Shown here: positions 26,201-39,383 of the stretch, piece by piece
Layout: each line of letters opens with the position of its first letter
Numbering within the stretch: position 1 is the first letter of the stretch
Assembly (NCBI GenBank): GCA_051530055.1
Contig: CM121341.1
Span: 16,616,001-16,680,000 of the forward strand
From: Neoechinorhynchus agilis
Taxonomy: Eukaryota; Acanthocephala
DNA length: 64,000 bases
Direction of reading: 5' to 3'
Notes under the pieces: generated by a model
The model's input: only the letters and a program-made list of their open reading frames with translations
What the model was told of the DNA's origin: nothing
Databases searched by the model: none
Translations under genes and position numbers: made by a program

Positions 26201-29200
26201 GTATTTAATATAAAAATTAAAAAGCATCGCGTCAATTTTTTCACGTGCAATCGGTGACGTAAGAATACTTCCGAACAAAGATGAGCAAGTTAACAGAAGT
26301 ATTCGCGGCAACTATTAAAGCGAGGACTACGAATAAACGTATTACTCGATGAAAAACCGAAACACTACGACGAACATAAAAACGAATAAAAGCATTGAAT
26401 ATAAAAATGAAAAAGCATCGCTTCAATTTTTCCACGTTCAATCGATGACGTAAGAGTACGTCCGTACCAAGATGAGCAAGTTAACAGAAGTATTCGCGGC
26501 AACTATTAAAGCGAGGACTACGAATAAACGTATTCATCGATTAAAAACGGAAACAACAACGAAGATGAAAACGAATAAAAGCATAGAATATAAGAATTAA
26601 AAAGCATCGCGTCAATTTTTTCACGTGCAATCGATGACGTAAGAATACGTCCGAACCAAGATGAGCAAGTTAACAGAAGTATTCGCCGCAACTATTAAAG
26701 CGAGGACTACGAATAAACATATTTATCGATGAAAAACCGAAACACTACAACGAACATGAAAACGAATAAAAGCATTGAATATAAAAATTAAACAGCATCG
26801 CGTCAATTTTTTCACGTTCAATCGATGATGTAAGAATACGTCCGAACCAAGATGAGCAAGTTAACAGAAGTATTCGCGGCAACTATTAAAGCGAGGACTA
26901 TGGGTAAACGTATTAATCGATAATAACCGAAACAATACAACGAACATGAAAAGGAACAAAAGCATCGAATATAAAAGTGAAAAAGCATCGCGTAATTTTT
27001 TTCACGTACAATCGATGACATAAGAAATGTTCGAACCAAGATGAGCAAGCAAACAGAAGTATTCCCGGCAACGATTAAAGCGAGGACTATGAATAAACGT
27101 ATTCATCGATGAAAAACCGAAACAACAACGTACATTAAAACGAAAAAAAGCATTGATTATAAGAATTAAAAAGCATCGCGTCAATTTTTTCACGTTCAAC
27201 CAATGACGTAAGAATACGTCCAAACCAAGATGAGCAAGTTAACAGAAGTATTCGCTGCAACTATTAAAGGGAGGACTACGAATAAACGTATTCATCGATG
27301 AAAAACCGAAACAACAACGAACATGAAAACGAATAAAAGCATTGAATATAAGAATTAAAAAGCATCGCGTCAATTTTTTCACGTTCAACCAATGACGTAA
27401 GAATACGTCCGAACCAAGATGAGCAAGTTAACAGAAGTATTCGCCGCAACTATTAAAGCGAGGACTACGAATAAACGTATTCACCGATGAAAAACCGAAA
27501 CACAGCAACGAAGATGAAAACGAATAAAAGCATTGAATACAAAAATCAAAAAAAGCATCGCGTCAATTTTTTCACGTTCAATCGATGACGTTAGAATACG
27601 TCAGAACAAAGATGGGCAAGTTAACAGAAGTATTCGCGGCAACTATTAAAGCGAGGACTACGAATAAACGTATTCATCGATGAAAAACCGAAACACTACA
27701 ACGAACATGAAAACGAATAAAAACATTGAATATAAGAATTAAAAAGCATCGCGTCAATTTTTTCACGTTCAACCGATGACGTAAGAATACGCCCGAACAA
27801 AGATGGGCAAGCTAACAGAAGTATTCGCCGCAACTATTAAAGCGAGGACTACGAATAAACATATTTATCGATGAAAAACTGAAACACTACAACGAACATG
27901 AAAACGAATAAAAGCATTGAATATAAAAATTAAAAAGCATCGCGTCAATTTTTTCAAGTGCAATCGATGACGTAAGAATACGTCCGAACCAAGATGAGCA
28001 AGTTAACAGAAGTATTCGCGGCAACTATTAAAGCGAGGACTACGAATAAACGTATTCATCGATGAAAAACCGAAACACTACAACCAACATGAAAACGAAT
28101 AAAAGCAATTAATATAAAAATGAAAAAGAATCGCGTCAATTTTTTCACGTTCTATCGATGACGTAAGAATACGTCCGAACCAAGATGATCAAGCCAACAG
28201 AAGTATTCCCGGCAACTATTAAAGCGAGGACTACGAATAAACGTATTCATCGATGGAAAACCGAAACACTACAACGAACATGAAAAGGAACAAAAGCATC
28301 GAATATAAAAGTGAAAAAGAATCGCGTCAATTTTTTCACGTGCAATGGATGACGTAAGAATACGTCCGAACCAAGATGAGCAAGTTAACAGAAGTATTCG
28401 CGGCAACTATTAAAGCGAGGACTACGAATAAACGTATTCATCGATGAAAAACCGAAACAACAGCGAACATGAAAACGAATAAAAGCATTGAATATAAGAA
28501 TTAAAAAGCATCGTGTCAATTTTTTCACGTTCAACCGATGACGTAAGAATACGTCCGAACAAAGATGGGCAAGTTTACAGAAGTATTCGCCGCAACTATT
28601 AAAGCGAGGACTACGAATAAACGTATTCACCGATGAAAAACCGAAACACAACAACGAACATGAAAACAAATAAAAGCATCGAATATAAAAATTAAAAAGC
28701 ATCGCGTCAATTTTTTCACGTGCAATGGATAACGTAAGAATACGTCCGAACCAAAATGAGCAAGTTAACAGAAGTATTCGCGGCAACTATTAAAGCGAGG
28801 ACTATGAGTAAACATATGCATCGATGAAAAACCAAAACACTACAACGAACATGAAAACGAATAAAAGCATTGAATGTAAAAATTAAAAAGCATCGCGTCA
28901 ATTTTTCCATGTGCAATCGATGATGTAAAAATGCGTCCGTACCAAGATGAGCAAGTTAACAGAAGTATCCGCGGCAACTATTAAAGCGAGGATTATGAAT
29001 AAACGTATTCATCGATGAAAAACCAAAACACTACAACCAACATGAAAACGATTAAAAGCATTGAATATAAAAGTGAAAAAGCATCGCGTCAATTTTTTCA
29101 CGTGCAATCGATGGCGTAAGAATACGTCCGTGCCAAGATGAGCAAGTTAACAGAAGTATTCGCGGCAACTATTAAAGCGAGGACTACGAATAAACGTATC

Positions 29201-31199
29201 CATTGATCAAAAAAACCGAAACACTACAATGAACATGAAAACGAATAAAAGATTTTGATATAAAAATGAAAAAGCATCGCGTCAATTTTTTCACGTTCAA
29301 TCGATGAAGTAAGAATACGTCCGAACCAAGATGAACAAGTTAACATAAGTATTCGCGGCAACTATTAAAGCGAGGATTACGAATAAACGTATCCATTGTT
29401 AAAAAACCGAAACGAACGAACATGAAAACGAACAAAAGCATCAAATATAAAAGTTAAAAAGCATCGCGTCAATTTTTTGACGTGCAATCGATTACGTAAG
29501 AATACGTCCGAACCAAGATGGGCATTTTAACACAAGTATTCGCGGCAGCTATTAAAGCGAGGACAACGAATAAACGTATTCATCGATGAAAAACCGAAAC
29601 ACTACAACAAACATGAAAACGAATAAAAGCATTTAATATAAAAATGAAAAAGAATCGCGTCAATTTTTTCACGTTCTATTGATGACGTAAGAATACGTCC
29701 GAACCAAGATGATCAAGCCAACAGAAGTATTGCCGGCAACTATTAAAGCGAGGACTACGAATAAGCGTATTCATCGATGAAAAACCGAAACACTACAACG
29801 AACATGAAAACGAATAAAAGCATTGAATATAAAAATTAAAAAGCATCGCGTCAATTTTTTCACGTGCAATCGATGACGTAAGAATACGTCCGAACCAAGA
29901 TGAGCAAGTTAACAGAAGTATTCGCTGCAGCTATTAAAGCGAGGACTACGAATAAACGTATTCATCGATTAAAAACCGAAACACTACAACCAACATGAAA
30001 ACGAATAAAAGCATTAAATATAAAAATGAAAAAGCATCGCGTCAATTTTTTCACGTTCCATCGATGACGTAAGAATACGTCCGAACCAAGATGGGCATTT
30101 TAACAGAAGTATTCCCGGCAACTATTAAAGCGAGGACTACGAATAAACGTATTCATCGATGAAAAAGCGAAACACTACAACGAACATGAAAAGGAACAAA
30201 AGCATCGAATATAAAAGTGAAAAAGAATCGCGTCAATTTTTTCACGTGCAATGGATGACGTAAGAATACGTCCGAACCAAGATGAGCAAGTTAACAGAAG
30301 TATTCGCTGCAGCTATTAAAGCGAGGACTACGAATAAACGTATTCATCGATGAAAAACCGAAACACTACAACGAACATGGAAACGATTAAAAGCATTGAA
30401 TATAAAAATGAAAAAGCATCGCGTCAATATTTTCACGGTCAATCGACGACGTAAGAAAACGTCCGAACCAAGATGAGCAAGTTAACAGAAGTATTCGCTG
30501 CAACTATTAAAGCGAGGACTACGAATAAACGTATCCATTGATCAAAAAAACCGAAACACTACAATGAACATGAAAACGAATAACAGCATTGAATATAAAA
30601 ATTAAAAAGCATCGCGTCAATTTTTTCACGTGCAATCGATGACGTAAGAATACGTCCGAACCAAGATGAGCAAGTTAACAGAAGTATTCGCGGCAACTTT
30701 TAAAGCGAGGACTACGAATAAACGTATTCATCGATGAAAAACCGAAATACTGCAATGAACATGAAAACGAATAAAAGCATTTAATATAAAAATGAAAAAG
30801 TATCGCGTCAATTTTTTCACGTGCAATCGATGAAGTAAGAATACGTCCGAACCAAGATGAGCAAGTTAATAGAAGTATTCGCTGCAGCTATTAAAGCGAG
30901 GACTACGATTAAACGTATCAATTGATAAAAAAACCGAAACACTACAACGAACATGAAAACGAATAAAAGCATTGAATATAAAAATGAAAAAGCATTGCGT
31001 CAATTTTTTCACGTTCAATCGATGACGTAAGAATGCGTCAGAACCAAGATGAGTAAGTTAACAGAAGTATTCGCGGTAACTATTAAAGCGAGGACTATGA
31101 ATAAGCGCATTCATCGATAAAAAACAGAAACACTGCAACGAACATGAAAACGAATAAAAGCATTTGATATAAAAATGAAAAGGCATCGCGTCAATTTTT

Positions 31200-32185
31200 T
31201 CACGTTCAATCGATGAAGTAAGAATACGTCCGAACCAAGATGAACAAGTTAACATAAGTATTCGCGGCAACTATTAAAGCGAGGATTACGAATAAACGTA
31301 TCCATTGATAAAAAACCGAAACACTACAACGAACATGAAAACGAATAAAAGCATTGAATATAAAAATTAAAAAGCATCGCGTCAATTTTTTCACGTTCAA
31401 TCGATGACGTAAGAATACGTCCGAACCAAGATGGGCATTTTAACACAAGTATTCGCGGCAACTATTAAAGCGAGGACTACGAATAAACGTATTCATCGAT
31501 GAAAAACCGAAACACTAGAATGAACATGAAAACGAATAAAAGCATTGAATATAAAAATTAAAAAGCACCGCGTCAATTTTTTCACGTTCAATCTATGACG
31601 TAAGAATACGTCCGTACCAAGATGAGCAAGTTAACACAAGTATTCGCGGCAACTATTAAAGCGAGGACTACGAATAAACGTATTCATCGATGAAAAACCG
31701 AAACACTACAACGAACATGATAGCGAATAAAAGTATTGAATATAAAAATTAAAAAGCATCGCGTCAATTTTTTCACGTGCAATCGATGACGTAAGAATAC
31801 GTCCGAACCAAGATCAGCAAGTTAACAGAAGTATTCGCGGCAACTATTAAAGCGAGGGCTACGAATAAACGTATTCATCGATGAAAAACCGAAATACTGC
31901 AATGAACATGAAAACGAATAAAAGCATTGAATATAAAAATGAAAAAGTATCGCGTCAATTTTTTCACGTGCAATCGATGAAGTAAGAATACGTCCGAACC
32001 AAGATGAGCAAGTTAATAGAAGTATTCGCTGCAGCTATTAAAGCGAGGACTACGATTAAACGTATCCATTGATAAAAAACCGAAACACTACAACGAACAT
32101 GAAAACGAATAAAAGCATTGAATATAAAAATGAAAAAGCATTGCGTCAATTTTTTCACGTTCAATCGATGACGTAAGAATGCGTA
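31200..32185. repeat. Array 1 block repeated 2672 bp downstream (33.87-34.85 kb)
   Basis: Near-identical sequence at an offset of 2672 bp (14 monomers) includes TGAACAAGTTAACATAAGTA, GGGCATTTTAACACAAGTAT, CATGATAGCGAATAAAAGTA and GTTAATAGAAGTATTCGCTG in the same order. Confidence 0.7.
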
Positions 32186-35100
32186 AGAACCAAGATGAGT
32201 AAGTTAACAGAAGTATTCGCGGTAACTATTAAAGCGAGGACTATGAATAAGCGCATTCATCGATAAAAAACAGAAACACTACAACGAACATGAAAACGAA
32301 TAAAAGCATTTTATATAAAAATGAAAAAGCATCGCGTCAATTTTTTTCACGTTCAATCGATGAAGTAAGAATTCGTCCGAACCAAGATGGGCAGGTTAAC
32401 ATAAGTATTCGCGGCTACCATTAAAGCGAGGACTACCAGTAAACGTATTCATCGATGAAAAACCGAAACAATACAACGAACATGAAAACGAACAAAAGCA
32501 TTGAATATAATAATGAAAAGGCATCGCGTCAATTTTTCACGTTCAATCGATGACGTAAGAATTCATCCGAACCAAGATGGGCAGGTTAACGGAAGTATTC
32601 GCGGCAACTATTAAAGCGAGGACTACGAATAAACGTATTCATCGATGAAAAACCGAAATACTGCAATGAACATGAAAACGAATAAAAGCATTGAATATAA
32701 AAATGAAAAAGTATCGCGTCAATTTTTCACGTGCAATCGATGACGTAAGAATACGTCCGAACCAAGATGAGCAAGTTCACAGAAGTATTCGCTGCAGCTA
32801 TTAAAGCGAGGACTACGAATAAACGTATCCATTGATAAAAAACCGAAACACTACAATGAACATGAAAACGAATAAAAGCATTGAATATAAAAATTAAAAT
32901 GCATCGCGTCAATTTTTTCACGTTCAATCGATGATGTAAGAACACGTCCGTACCAAGATGAACAAGTTAACATAAGTATTCGCGGCAACTATTAAAGCGA
33001 GGACTACGAATAAACGTATCCATTGATAAAAAACCGAAACACTACAAGGAACATGAAAACGAATAAAAGCATTGAATATAAAAATTAAAAAGCATCGCGT
33101 CAATTTTTTAACGTTCAATCGATGACGTAAGAATACGTCCGAACAATGATGGGCAAGTTAACAGAAGTATTCGCGGCAACTATTAAAGCGAGGACTACGA
33201 ATAAACGTATTCATTGATGAAACACCGAAACACTACAACGAACATGAAAACGAATAAAAGTATTGAATATAAAAATTCAAAAGCATCGCGTCAATTTTTT
33301 CACGTGCAATCGATGACGTAAGAATACGTCCGAACCAAGATGAGCAAGTTAACAGAAGTATTCGCTGCAGCTATTAAAGCGAGGACTACGAATAAACGTT
33401 TTCATCGATTAAAAACCGAAACACTACAACCAACATGAAAACGAATAAAAGCATTTAATATAAAAATGAAAAAGCATCGCGTCAATTTTTTCACGTTCGA
33501 TCGATGACGTAAGAATACGTCCGAACCAAGATGGGCATTTTAACACAAGTATTCGCGGCAACTATTAAAGCGAGGACTACGAATAAACGTATTCATCGAT
33601 GAAAAACCGAAACACTACAACGAACATGAAAACGAATAAAAGCATTGAATATAAAAATGAAAAAGCATCGCGTCAATTTTTTCACGTTCAATCGATGACG
33701 TAAGAATGCGTCAGAACCAAGATGAGTAAGTTAACAGAAGTATTCGCGGTAACTATTAAAGCGAGGACTATGAATAAGCGCATTCATCGATAAAAACAGA
33801 AACACTACAACGAACATGAAAACGAATAAAAGCATTTGATATAAAAATGAAAAAGCATCGCGTCAATTTTTTCACGTTCAATCGATGAAGTAAGAATACG
33901 TCCGAACCAAGATGAACAAGTTAACATAAGTATTCGCGGCAACTATTAAAGCGAGGACTACGAATAAACGTATCCATTGATAAAAAACCGAAACACTACA
34001 ACGAACATGAAAACGAATAAAAGCATTGAATATAAAAATTAAAAAGCATCGCGTCAATTTTTTCACGTTCAATCGATGACGTAAGAATACGTCCGAACCA
34101 AGATGGGCATTTTAACACAAGTATTCGCGGCAACTATTAAAGCGAGGACTACGAATAAACGTATTCATCGATGAAAAACCGAAACACTAGAATGAACATG
34201 AAAACGAATAAAAGCATTGAATATAAAAATTAAAAAGCACCGCGTCAATTTTTTCACGTTCAATCTATGACGTAAGAATACGTCCGTACCAAGATGAGCA
34301 AGTTAACACAAGTATTCGCGGCAACTATTAAAGCGAGGACTACGAATAAACGTATTCATCGATGAAAAACCGAAACACTACAACGAACATGATAGCGAAT
34401 AAAAGTATTGAATATAAAAATTAAAAAGCATCGCGTCAATTTTTTCACGTGCAATCGATGACGTAAGAATACGTCCGAACCAAGATGAGCAAGTTAACAG
34501 AAGTATTCGCGGCAACTATTAAAGCGAGGACTACGAATAAACGTATTCATCGATGAAAAACCGAAATACTGCAATGAACATGAAAACGAATAAAAGCATT
34601 GAATATAAAAATGAAAAAGTATCGCGTCAATTTTTTCACGTGCAATCGATGAAGTAAGAATACGTCCGAACCAAGATGAGCAAGTTAATAGAAGTATTCG
34701 CTGCAGCTATTAAAGCGAGGACTACGATTAAACGTATCCATTGATAAAACCGAAACACTACAACGAACATGAAAACGAATAAAAGCATTGAATATAAAAA
34801 TGAAAAAGCATTGCGTCAATTTTTTCACGTTCAATCGATGACGTAAGAATACGTCCGAACCAAGATGGGCATTTTAACACAAGTATTCGCGGCAACTATT
34901 AAAGCGAGGACTACGAATAAACGTATTCATCGATAAAAAACCGAAACACTACAACGAACATGAAAACGAATAAAAGCATTGAATATAAAAATTAAAAAGC
35001 ACCGCGTCAATTTTTTCACGTTCAATCTATGACGTAAGAATACGTCCGTACCAAGATGAGCAAGTTAACACAAGTATTCGCCGCAACTATTAAAGCGAGG

Positions 35101-36343
35101 ACTACGAATAAACGTATTCATCGATGAATAACCGAAACACTACAACGAACATGATAGCGAATAAAAGTATTGAATATAAAAATTAAAAAGCATCGCGTCA
35201 ATTTTTTCACGTTCGATCGATGACGTAAGAATACGTCCGAACCAAGATGGGCATTTTAACACAAGTATTCGCGGCAACTATTAAAGCGAGGACTACGAAT
35301 AAACGTATTCATCGATGAAAAACCGAAACACTACAACGAACATGAAAACGAATAAAAGCATTGAATATAAAAATGAAAAAGCATCGCGTCAATTTTTTCA
35401 CGTTCAATCGATGACGTAAGAATACGTCCGAACAAAGATGGGCAAGTTAACAGAAGTATTCGCGGTATCTATTAAAGCGAGGACTATGAATAAACGTATT
35501 CATCGATAAAAAAACAGAAACACTACAACGAACATGAAAACGAATAGAAGCATTTAATATAAAAATGAAAAAGCATCGCGTCAATTTTTTCACGTTCAAT
35601 CAATGACGTGAGAATACGTCCGTACCAAGATGAGCAAGTTAACAGAAGTATTCGCGGCAACTATTAAAGCGAGGACTACGAGTAAACATATTAATCGATA
35701 AAAAACCGAAACAATACAACGAACATGAAAACGAACAAAAGCATCGAATATAAAAGTGAAAAAGCATCGCGTCAATTTAGTCACTTGCAATCGATGACGT
35801 AATAATACGTCCGTACCAAGATGAGCAAGTTAACGGAAGTATTCGCTGCAACTATTAAAGCGAGGACTACGAATAAACGCATTCATCGATGAAAAACCGA
35901 AACACTACAACGAACATGAAAACGAATAAAAGCATTTAATATAGAAATGAAAAAGCATCGCGTCAATTTTTTCATTTGGAATCGATGACTAAAGAATACG
36001 TCTGAACCAAGATGAGCAAGTTAACAGAAGTATTCGCTGCAGCTATTAAAGCGAGGACTACGAGTAAACGTATTCATCAATGAAAAACCGAAACAATACA
36101 ATGAACATGAAAACGAATAAAAGCATTGAATGTAAAAGTTAAAAAGCATCGCTTCAATTTTTTCAGGTTCAATCGATGACGTAAGAATACGTCCGAACAA
36201 AGATGGCAAGTTAACAGAAGTATTCGCGGCAACTATTAAAGAGAGAACTACGAATTAACGAATTCATCATTAAAAACAGAAAAACTACAACGAACATAAA
36301 AAAGAATCAAAGCACTGAGTTGAGAAGTTAAAAAGCTTCGCAC

Positions 36344-37525
36344 CAATTTTTTTGTTAACTGCAGATTTTATATTCCTAAACCGAATACATCTACAAAAAG
36401 ACTGCTTTCAATTTCAATAAAAATTTCTTGAAGACGTTTCACTTCTAAATTGATTTTCAATCTAAATTGTTATTAACTTATGAAAGTTAACATCGGAACG
36501 GATGAACATCTTTGTCCTCCGTTTGCTCGACTGATAAAAATGTAGTTTTCTGCGTGGGAGTCCTTTGTTGTTTTGACCAACTATTTTCCAACCTTGGTTA
36601 AAAATTCTGCGGTTCTTTGTCCGATAGTACCATTTGTCTTAATAGCAAGATGTCGTGAAATGATGAGCGACGGATCAAGTCATTTGTATTTGTCTTTTTT
36701 CGACTCAGCTTTTTAATATGCGATTTGATAAAAAGAAAGACCTTGGGATTTATGAAATTTATTGTGATACAAAGTAGTTGATCGGCATTGGACTTAATTT
36801 ATGAAATGGATTTTGAATTCTTAGATATTATATAGTATAAATATCAGTTTTTGATTGATATAATAGCTGACCACCTGAGAAACCAAGCTGAGTCCAGCTT
36901 GTAGGGGAAGGGAGGGTAAATTAAAAATGGGTCATACGAATTACTTTAAATCACGAATTGATTTCATTAAATTTGAAAGGTTTATCCAATGGGACAAAAT
37001 GCTGCGAGAACTCCCACAGATAGTTACAACCAAATCGATCATAATCGAGCAGAGAATTGCATATAGGGATGAAAAATTTTCCGATAAAGGTATTTGATTG
37101 ACTTTATTTTTATATTACTCTCAGTGGAATTAACGTCCTCGGGGATTGGTCCAACGTGGAATTCAACACGGGTAAAATGAACCCCGAGAGAAGTCGTCGT
37201 ATTGAATGTCACACTCTTAGCATTGTACTATATAGTTCCTTCCTTCTATGGTTCATAAACGCCTAAATCGTGTCAAACGTGTTAGAAATAAACACGTTTA
37301 AAGCTATGGTGGAATAGATGATGATTAAGAGTTTGGAAACATTTCTTAATTAACCCAGACTGCATGAATTCTCCAATGTTTTGCTTAGCAATTATTAAGA
37401 AAAATTCTCCTTTGGAATGTTACGCAACGAGCTGAGTGATCTTTTGAGAAACGGGTCAAAGATTCCAAAACCGGGGCACGCTCACTCAACTCATCCACGC
37501 GGATATGGGGACAAAAACCAACCTG
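36344..37525. other. Intergenic spacer right of array 1
   Basis: Unique A/T-rich sequence follows the decayed last monomer. No gene, RNA or tandem repeat was recognised. A short near-palindrome lies around 37,275-37,305 (CAAACGTGTT ... AACACGTTT). Confidence 0.4.
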
Positions 37526-37527
37526 AA

Positions 37528-37700
37528 AATGCCGATATGTGAGGTACTGAGGAATGTGATTGGAATTATTGTTTAGGTCTACACCCGGTAAATGATTATT
37601 TATTAAAGACGTTTCGAACCTCGTCGGGTTCATATCCACGAGGTTGGAAACGTCTTTAATAAATAATCATTTGCCGGGTGTAGACCTAAACAATAATTCC
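37528..37700. mobile_element. Fold-back (inverted-repeat) element, copy 1
   Basis: Arms of 63 nt (37,562-37,624 and 37,638-37,700) are reverse complements with two mismatches and a 13-nt loop. A related inverted repeat lies at 46,738-46,951. Both copies share about 35 bp of left flank (GCCGATATGTGAGGTAC...), so the element is larger than the hairpin on that side. This fits a non-autonomous MITE or fold-back DNA transposon. No transposase is visible and no target-site duplication was established. Because of the palindrome, both strands encode the same short peptide (SLINNHLPGVDLNNNS), which is not evidence of a gene. Confidence 0.75.
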
Positions 37701-38694
37701 AAAAAAACTCAATCAGATTCCATCACCTGTCGCTCCACCATATTAGGTTCCATCAGAACTCCGCATAAATCGCCCGAAGATCAGAAGATTTTTCAGCAAA
37801 GGGATGAAACACACTATTATCGGAACATTTTGTTACGACTCGTCGGCCATTTATACCGCTTTCGTCTGAGTTCAAAGAGTACCCAGTTGTGATTGGTGTT
37901 GTTAATAGTATTTGTATTGCCCTTAACCAGAAAAAGGAGCCATCTTACATTAAAAAATTTATATAATTGATGGAAGGCATCTTCGTTGCGTACTCGCATT
38001 GTTTAGTATAGATAGATTTTTCCAAAACGTTCCCGAGTACGATGTTTTATTTTGTCCGAATTTTCGCCGCTTCACGGCTTCTTCGGGGACTCCCTCGCTT
38101 ACTTAAAGGCTCCTCTCTTCAATTTACGAGTACTCCGGAGATTTTCCAACGATTTGTTGTGTGTCATTGTGCACTCATCCCGAACACAATAACCTAACAC
38201 GTTTTTAAAACCTGTACCTTTGCTATATTGCATGAGTTTAGAGGTAACTTTAGTGCTGATTGTGCTGTACCACCTCCATCCAACAGCGTGGTAACAATCC
38301 CTGAGGAAGCGATGGTGACCGTGACAGTTCCCGATTGGTATTATTTGAAATATAGTCATAAGATATTTGTTGATCGTGGTTGGGAAGAGGTTTCATGTTA
38401 TGTTCATATTGTCATAGTTCCTTGCCATTATAGTTCCTTTCTCTGAGATGCTCCGTTTTGAGAGCGTGTTGGTCATTTTGTTGTGGGACTGTACACCCAA
38501 TTGCAACAGCGTTTTGTTATTGATGGCTAATATATTCTAATAATATAAAGATAAAACGTAAGGTCCACAACTGGGTTATTTTGGCGACCTTTACCAAATC
38601 TTCTCTATTGTTTTAGCAATATTTGTCCAATAAAGTTTAAGGATTTAAAAGATTGCATTTTCTCGCTTCTTTACCGCGGTCACGTGATTTTTTG
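37701..38694. other. Intergenic spacer
   Basis: Only short frames occur on both strands (for example 38,228-38,446), without recognisable domains. The sequence after the fold-back right arm (AATCAGATTCCATCACCTG) weakly resembles the complement of the left flank, so the element may reach about 37,735. Confidence 0.35.
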
Positions 38695-39168
38695 ATGACG
38701 AGAAGAAAAGAGATTGATTTATTAATTGTCAATATTTCGTCCGTCTTATCGGAATTCTTCAGGTTGTTTAAGTGTCTTATTCGCACAGTGCGGCCAATTC
38801 AAGTGCTAGAACGAAGTTTTTTACAACATTTTTACCATTACTACCCAAGAATTATTTGTACTTTTTGTGATTCTAATTTCAAGTCCAAGAAATATGCCTA
38901 TTATTTGATTTTTCCTCCCATCATCGAAATTTTAATTAAAAAAGGTGTACTTGAGGACCAAAACACACGTGAGAGAGCGGAATTGATTTCTGATTTTAAA
39001 ATTTCTGCTAAAGGAGACATAAGCGTAAAATTGAAGCGATTAAAAATAATGATTGCGATACTGATGGATCGGATTAGTTCACTGAAATACGCAGATTCGT
39101 TTGAAAACGTTATAATAGAATTTCGTCGCAATGTTTGGCCGGTATCGTTTAAAGGTATTTCCATATAA
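38695..39168 (+). CDS. Hypothetical protein, 157 aa, unrecognised
   Basis: The first ATG of the open frame is at 38,695 (MTRRKEIDLL). The frame opens upstream at 38,653 with TTG, which was not used. The protein is Ile/Leu/Lys-rich and probably helical, with a C-x2-C pair (CTFCDSNF) and a basic helical stretch (SVKLKRLKIMIAILMDRI) that could be amphipathic. No signal peptide or family motif was recognised. It lies 215 bp upstream of the GST-like gene on the same strand, and may be an independent gene, an exon, or chance. Length and composition give only modest support. Confidence 0.35.
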   Translation: MTRRKEIDLLIVNISSVLSEFFRLFKCLIRTVRPIQVLERSFLQHFYHYYPRIICTFCDSNFKSKKYAYYLIFPPIIEILIKKGVLEDQNTRERAELISDFKISAKGDISVKLKRLKIMIAILMDRISSLKYADSFENVIIEFRRNVWPVSFKGISI

Positions 39169-39383
39169 ATATCCCATAGTCACTTTGATGCGATGGCAGC
39201 GGTGTTGGTTGCGTGAGGTTTCATTATCCTTGTACGTTAGTGTTCATGTATTCATCGTAAAGGATGAAACGGCATTTGCATGACACCTGTTTGTTGCCAC
39301 GAAAGTACAGATTTAGTCAACAACTCATTGTGTGTGTCATTTTCCGAACGAGTTTCACTTCTCCGGCGTTTAAGATTCATTAG

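Larger units (their letters stand above)
6950..36343. repeat. Satellite array 1: ~191-bp monomer, ~154 tandem copies (29.4 kb)
   Basis: The anchor (TGGGCAAGTT or TGAGCAAGTT) recurs at 6961, 7152, 7343 and 7534, exactly 191 bp apart. The array continues without any non-satellite insertion to about 36.34 kb. A typical monomer carries, in order: GCAAGTTAACAGAAGTATTC, AAAGCGAGGACTACGAATAA, TTCATCGATGAA, CCGAAACACTACAACGAACA, AACGAATAAAAGCATTGAAT, GCATCGCGTCAATTTTTT, and GACGTAAGAATACGTC. Copies differ at scattered sites, with length changes mainly in A or T runs. Because 191 is not a multiple of three, coding frames do not persist, and the many 60-130-codon minus-strand frames are artefacts. The left edge is sharp. 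The last monomer (about 36,210-36,343) is much more diverged, as expected at an array edge. Confidence 0.97.

Noticed and set aside
8258-36209. Many minus-strand open frames of 60-133 codons with repeated peptides (for example FIFNAFIRFHVHCSVSVF)
   Set aside because: They are translations of the 191-bp satellite. The unit length shifts the frame each copy, and frames appear and vanish with single-base variants.
6950-36343. CENP-B box in the 191-bp monomer
   Set aside because: The minus strand has TTCGTTGTAGTGTTTCGG, which matches the first half (TTCGnnnnA) but lacks the required CGGG in place.
6950-36343. CRISPR array
   Set aside because: There are no short direct repeats separated by unique spacers. 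The whole 191-bp unit repeats, in a eukaryotic context.
37385-37892. Two opposed small genes sharing the peptide SLINNHLPGVDLNNNS
   Set aside because: The shared peptide is a consequence of the fold-back palindrome read from both strands.
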